Positions 34,699 through 37,600 of a stretch of 37,600 nt of DNA are shown here, piece after piece. The notes under the pieces were generated by a model, which was not told the DNA's origin, did not search any database, and worked only from the letters and a program-made list of their open reading frames with translations. A program made the position numbers and the translations under genes. The stretch is from Bacteroidales bacterium UBA3834 (lineage in GTDB: Bacteria > Bacteroidota > Bacteroidia > Bacteroidales > P3). The stretch is from assembly GCA_002392965.1 (NCBI GenBank), contig DGIA01000017.1:1-37600 (forward strand). The letters are read 5' to 3'. Each line of letters opens with the position of its first letter. Position 1 is the stretch's first letter.

Positions 34699-35997
34699 TT
34701 AATGTATTACCACCTTGCGGACAGGCAAGGTGCCTATACGTACCATATAAACGCCGGCCGGCAGGTCGCGGTTGGCGACTTGGATGCCTTTCACATCATA
34801 TACTTTCACTTCCATCCCTTCGGCACCCTCCACCACGATGCGGCCTTCCTCAGCATGGATGCGGAGCCCATTGGCCTCGACATCGGATATGCCCTCGGTG
34901 CCGTGCCCGGCGTTGCGGTTGAGCACCACCGGCTCACTCCAGTCGCTCCACACCGTGACAGGTCGCGAAGTGCTGAAGTCGCACTGCTTCCGCAGGTAGA
35001 GACGATACACTGTGTCGGGCGACAGGGACGGCAGCGCTGTGAAGGAGAGCATCGTGTCCGTGGTGGTGACGATATACCCGTTGTCGGGCAGCGTGCCGTC
35101 GGCGCACAGCGACAGTTGGAACAGCACCCCGTCGGCATCGTGGTCCCACCTCACCATCCGCGACGCCGAATCCACCTCCAGCCCTCTCGGCTTGGTGCAC
35201 CTCCGCTCCGTGATGGGAAACACCATCCCCCAAAACCAAAATAAATCCCCTCTTCCATCCGTGCTGCAGATATAATCATTATTTGGATAGAGAGAACACA
35301 GATAGCGATAATGGTCGGCAGATTTTGCCATAGTGTCATAGGCGTTTAGATTGCATCCATTTATTAGATTTATTTGCATCCAACTTTGGCTGCAACCGTC
35401 CCTGTCAACTCCCGCATAAGCAAAAAAATTGTATGAATTTGCCATGTTGGAATAGCTGCCAATGAGGAACGTATCCTGTGGAATAAGCGTCAAAGGTTCG
35501 TCGAAATAGAACTCGAAGCAGTTGACGGGGGTGGTGGATTTATAGACCCCGTCGCTGCCGGATCCACCCACCTGGTACTCGAAGACGCACTGCTTCAACA
35601 ACGGAGGGTTCCGGGTGCTGATGGAGTCCATATGGGCCACACTGTCGAAACACACATACTCCGTTCGCAGAGGTGGCGGTCCGGGATGGGTGAATACACC
35701 CCGCCAACAAGTGAGCCATGCACTGTCGGCACGGGCAGGCAAAGAGTCCATCGTCACAGCAATCCCATAAAGCAATGTTTTGCTGGATGTATATACTTGA
35801 TCAAGTCTCCTTCCTCTTGCACTAAACAACTGACCTCCATACTGTGCAACATAGTTTAGCGCCGGCAAGGGTTTGAAGGTGTACCACGGGTCGCCGTAGC
35901 GCACCGTGTCGCGGGTGTTCACGTGCACCACCGGCTGCGCCACCGCCGGCATCAGGCCGCACACAAACAAAACAACAAAAAATAATCGAGCCTTCAT
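34699..35997 (-). CDS. Secreted protein with FN3-like and T9SS sorting domains
   Basis: The protein is 432 residues with a signal peptide ending PAVAQ. The passenger (residues about 25-265) shares the YGIAVTM, YFDEPLTLIPQDTFLIGSY and MVFPI segments with the 1496-2596 protein, so the two are paralogues. Residues about 268-360 look like a fibronectin type III fold (CTKPRGLEVD, VRWDHDADGVLFQLSL, then LSPDTVYRLYLRKQC). The last 60 residues form a short sorting-type domain (VEGAEGMEVKVYDVKG, LPAGVYMVRIG, VRKVVIH), although the usual PNP motif at its start is absent. T9SS export is likely but less certain than for the 1496 gene. It follows the 36010-37434 gene by 12 bases and is probably cotranscribed with it. 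Confidence 0.75.
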   Translation of the reverse strand: MKARLFFVVLFVCGLMPAVAQPVVHVNTRDTVRYGDPWYTFKPLPALNYVAQYGGQLFSARGRRLDQVYTSSKTLLYGIAVTMDSLPARADSAWLTCWRGVFTHPGPPPLRTEYVCFDSVAHMDSISTRNPPLLKQCVFEYQVGGSGSDGVYKSTTPVNCFEFYFDEPLTLIPQDTFLIGSYSNMANSYNFFAYAGVDRDGCSQSWMQINLINGCNLNAYDTMAKSADHYRYLCSLYPNNDYICSTDGRGDLFWFWGMVFPITERRCTKPRGLEVDSASRMVRWDHDADGVLFQLSLCADGTLPDNGYIVTTTDTMLSFTALPSLSPDTVYRLYLRKQCDFSTSRPVTVWSDWSEPVVLNRNAGHGTEGISDVEANGLRIHAEEGRIVVEGAEGMEVKVYDVKGIQVANRDLPAGVYMVRIGTLPVRKVVIH

Positions 35998-36009
35998 AAC
36001 ATCGGTTTT

Positions 36010-37434
36010 TTATTCGTACGAGAAACAATCTGCCTTTACCACATGTGTCTGCACCGCGTCAATGGTCTGGGCAGGAATTAAATTGAGGTGAGGGCTGAAT
36101 GTCCCAGGTTGTGCTTGAACGGGTTGGAGATTCGGCATCATCTGCACCACCTTGTCCTTGTTTATAGGGCATGATGGATTGGAGTGGGGCAAGTTCGCCA
36201 TCCGGTCATCTATGTAAAACTGATTACCATACGAAGAAATGAAATGCTCAGCATCCTTGGCCCGGATCCGTCGGAAGGCTCCGTCAAGTTCAAAGAGTTT
36301 TGAAATATAGTTGGCTGTGGCGTATGGATCCAACTGGAAGAATCTGGTAGCTTCGGGTTCTTCTACAATCAAATCAACCGTACCGACCCCCTTCAGATAG
36401 ATCATCTTGTGCACAATCTCCACTTTATCTATGTCAAACTCCTGGGAGTACGAATTTGTTACGGCAACAGGGTCTATCACCCGCAGACGAATAAACCGCT
36501 GTCTATTAATATTATCCAGATGTACATAAGCCATTGCAAACAAGTCGCCTTCCAATGCAGTACCCAGCACAAACCCTTCGGATTCGTCGGCAACGGGGAG
36601 ATAATAGGAGTTATTATACGGAGGACAGATGTCCTTAACCACGTCGCCCTTTCGTCCCAAAATGTACCACGGATAATTCGCAAGCAGAGTGATCATGTTG
36701 TGGTCGTGTCCGGTGAAAACTACGTTGCTCTCCGTCAATAAGACGTCGTCGATGGTCAGGCGATCCTGGAACAAAGGATTGTAAGGGAAGGGGGAATAAG
36801 GCATGTCGGCAGCGTCACAAGAGGGTGTCGGAGACATGACATTCTTAATCTCCACCACCTGATTTTGACCGTCTTTTCTTTCTCCGTATGCCACCACATC
36901 ATAGCCCGAAACAGACCAGTATGCCACCAACTGCTCAAGTGAAATGGGATAATCTGAATAGCTTGTGCTATTGTACAGTATCAGATAGTTTATCTGCACA
37001 TTGCTGGTAAAGAAATCGGACAGATGGAAATAACCCACCACTGCCACATCCACAGTATCCGTTCTTTCAAGCCCCTGCCCGCAGAAGAAAGCATAGTCGT
37101 CCGCCACATAGATGTCGTTGACCGAGAATCCGAACAACTCGGGCGGAAGCGTCACCTGGACCAGATATTCGGCGAATGCGGGTGTCGCTATCGGCATGGC
37201 CGGAACGAGATTGTTGTAACTGCTGCAATCCACCAGATAGAAGGCCGGGTGAAGGGCTGTGTCCTCCGTATAGCCGAAGGCGACAAAATAATCGTTCTTC
37301 CAAGTGTCGAACGGCGTCTTGTCGGGGTGGGAGACAAAAATGTTGGTCATCACCGCCGAGGTGTATCTCATCTGCGCCGTCACGGAAAGGGCAGAGAACA
37401 GCGTCAGAGCAAGGAAAAATATAGTCTTTTTCAT
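36010..37434 (-). CDS. Secreted protein of unknown function, paralogue of the 150-1475 protein
   Basis: The protein is 474 residues with a signal peptide (MKKTIFFLAL to about residue 21, ending SVTAQ). It is beta-rich, with segments such as NDIYVADDYAFFCGQG, VGYFHLSDFF and YDVVAYGERKDGQNQ. These align by eye with the corresponding segments of the 150-1475 protein. No known catalytic motif or sorting domain is visible, so how it is retained after export is unclear. It is the first gene of a two-gene unit with the FN3/T9SS protein. It has its own canonical promoter and an 11-bp-period array upstream. Confidence 0.72.
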   Translation of the reverse strand: MKKTIFFLALTLFSALSVTAQMRYTSAVMTNIFVSHPDKTPFDTWKNDYFVAFGYTEDTALHPAFYLVDCSSYNNLVPAMPIATPAFAEYLVQVTLPPELFGFSVNDIYVADDYAFFCGQGLERTDTVDVAVVGYFHLSDFFTSNVQINYLILYNSTSYSDYPISLEQLVAYWSVSGYDVVAYGERKDGQNQVVEIKNVMSPTPSCDAADMPYSPFPYNPLFQDRLTIDDVLLTESNVVFTGHDHNMITLLANYPWYILGRKGDVVKDICPPYNNSYYLPVADESEGFVLGTALEGDLFAMAYVHLDNINRQRFIRLRVIDPVAVTNSYSQEFDIDKVEIVHKMIYLKGVGTVDLIVEEPEATRFFQLDPYATANYISKLFELDGAFRRIRAKDAEHFISSYGNQFYIDDRMANLPHSNPSCPINKDKVVQMMPNLQPVQAQPGTFSPHLNLIPAQTIDAVQTHVVKADCFSYE

Positions 37435-37460
37435 GTTGGTTTAGTATTGATTTCCGACTG

Positions 37461-37491
37461 CAAATATACGCATATTTCTTGAACCGGCAAA
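37461..37491 (-). promoter_or_regulatory. Promoter of the 36010-37434 gene
   Basis: On the minus strand TTTG (37491-37488) and TATATTTG (37468-37461) are separated by exactly 19 bases, the best match to the Bacteroides consensus in the window. The box lies 26 bases before ATG 37434. The 11-bp-period array begins about 16 bases upstream of the -33 box. Confidence 0.75.
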
Positions 37492-37506
37492 ATTTGTTTT
37501 ATCCTT

Positions 37507-37600
37507 ATCCGTTAATTCTCCAACGGATACCCATTGCCTCCCTTCTCACCCCCTTCTGACATAGTAGATTCTATATGGTCAATACTAGGTCAATACTAGG
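37507..37600 (-). repeat. 11-bp-period array at the right edge (runs out of the window)
   Basis: Cut into 11-mers from 37509, the plus strand gives pairs of similar neighbours: CTTCTCACCCC and CTTCTGACATA (37542, 37553), then ATGGTCAATAC and TAGGTCAATAC (37575, 37586). GGTCAATACTA is an exact tandem at 37577 and 37588, with the next GG at 37599. CC pairs mark the earlier units at 37509, 37520 and 37531. On the minus strand this is a GG-phased array pointing toward the 36010-37434 gene. The array continues beyond the window, so its full extent is unknown. Confidence 0.65.

Overview
The window is chromosomal DNA of a member of the Bacteroidota, most likely order Bacteroidales. Four signs support this. 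Promoters carry the Bacteroides-type -7 box TAnnTTTG, in three cases with a TTTG box 18-20 bases upstream. Several secreted proteins end in type IX secretion (T9SS) C-terminal sorting domains. A PorZ homologue of almost exactly the Porphyromonas gingivalis length is present. A choice-of-anchor L surface protein and a 666-residue urocanate hydratase also fit. I see no tRNA, rRNA, CRISPR, phage or transposase gene. The species cannot be named from sequence alone.

Layout, left to right. Positions 1-98 hold the tail of an unidentified gene. 150-2596 holds two secreted-protein genes, the second with a T9SS sorting domain. 2975-7726 is a tight five-gene operon: DUF1573 protein, PLP aminotransferase, Gre-like protein, AlgI-type membrane O-acyltransferase and AlgJ/AlgX-like SGNH protein. 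Convergent to it, 7716-12246 holds an M16 zinc protease and a GT39-like membrane glycosyltransferase. 12610-14175 is a lipoprotein gene. 14349-22600 is a long operon: Pro/Glu-repeat protein, guanylate kinase, MreC, MreD, PorZ, RecO and a subtilisin fused to a beta-barrel-like domain. Cell-shape, nucleotide, T9SS and recombination functions are translationally packed there. 22910-26676 holds a choice-of-anchor L T9SS cargo and urocanate hydratase. 26752-34380 is a giant NdvB/ChvB-type cyclic beta-glucan synthase on the minus strand. 34699-37434 holds two more secreted-protein genes on the minus strand.

The most unusual signal is non-coding. Five intergenic regions carry degenerate direct repeats with a strict 11-bp period, most with a GGAG-like core at each step. 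All five lie upstream of promoters or transcription-unit starts, and one is a head-to-head double array between divergent genes. Two of the arrays (2704-2821 and 34521-34659) are clearly homologous over more than 100 bp and differ by one 11-bp unit. They also sit at the same place relative to two paralogous two-gene secreted-protein cassettes that lie inverted at the two ends of the window. I read this as an old inverted segmental duplication carrying a dispersed 11-bp-repeat element. A helically phased regulatory element is one possible function, but the sequence alone does not prove it.
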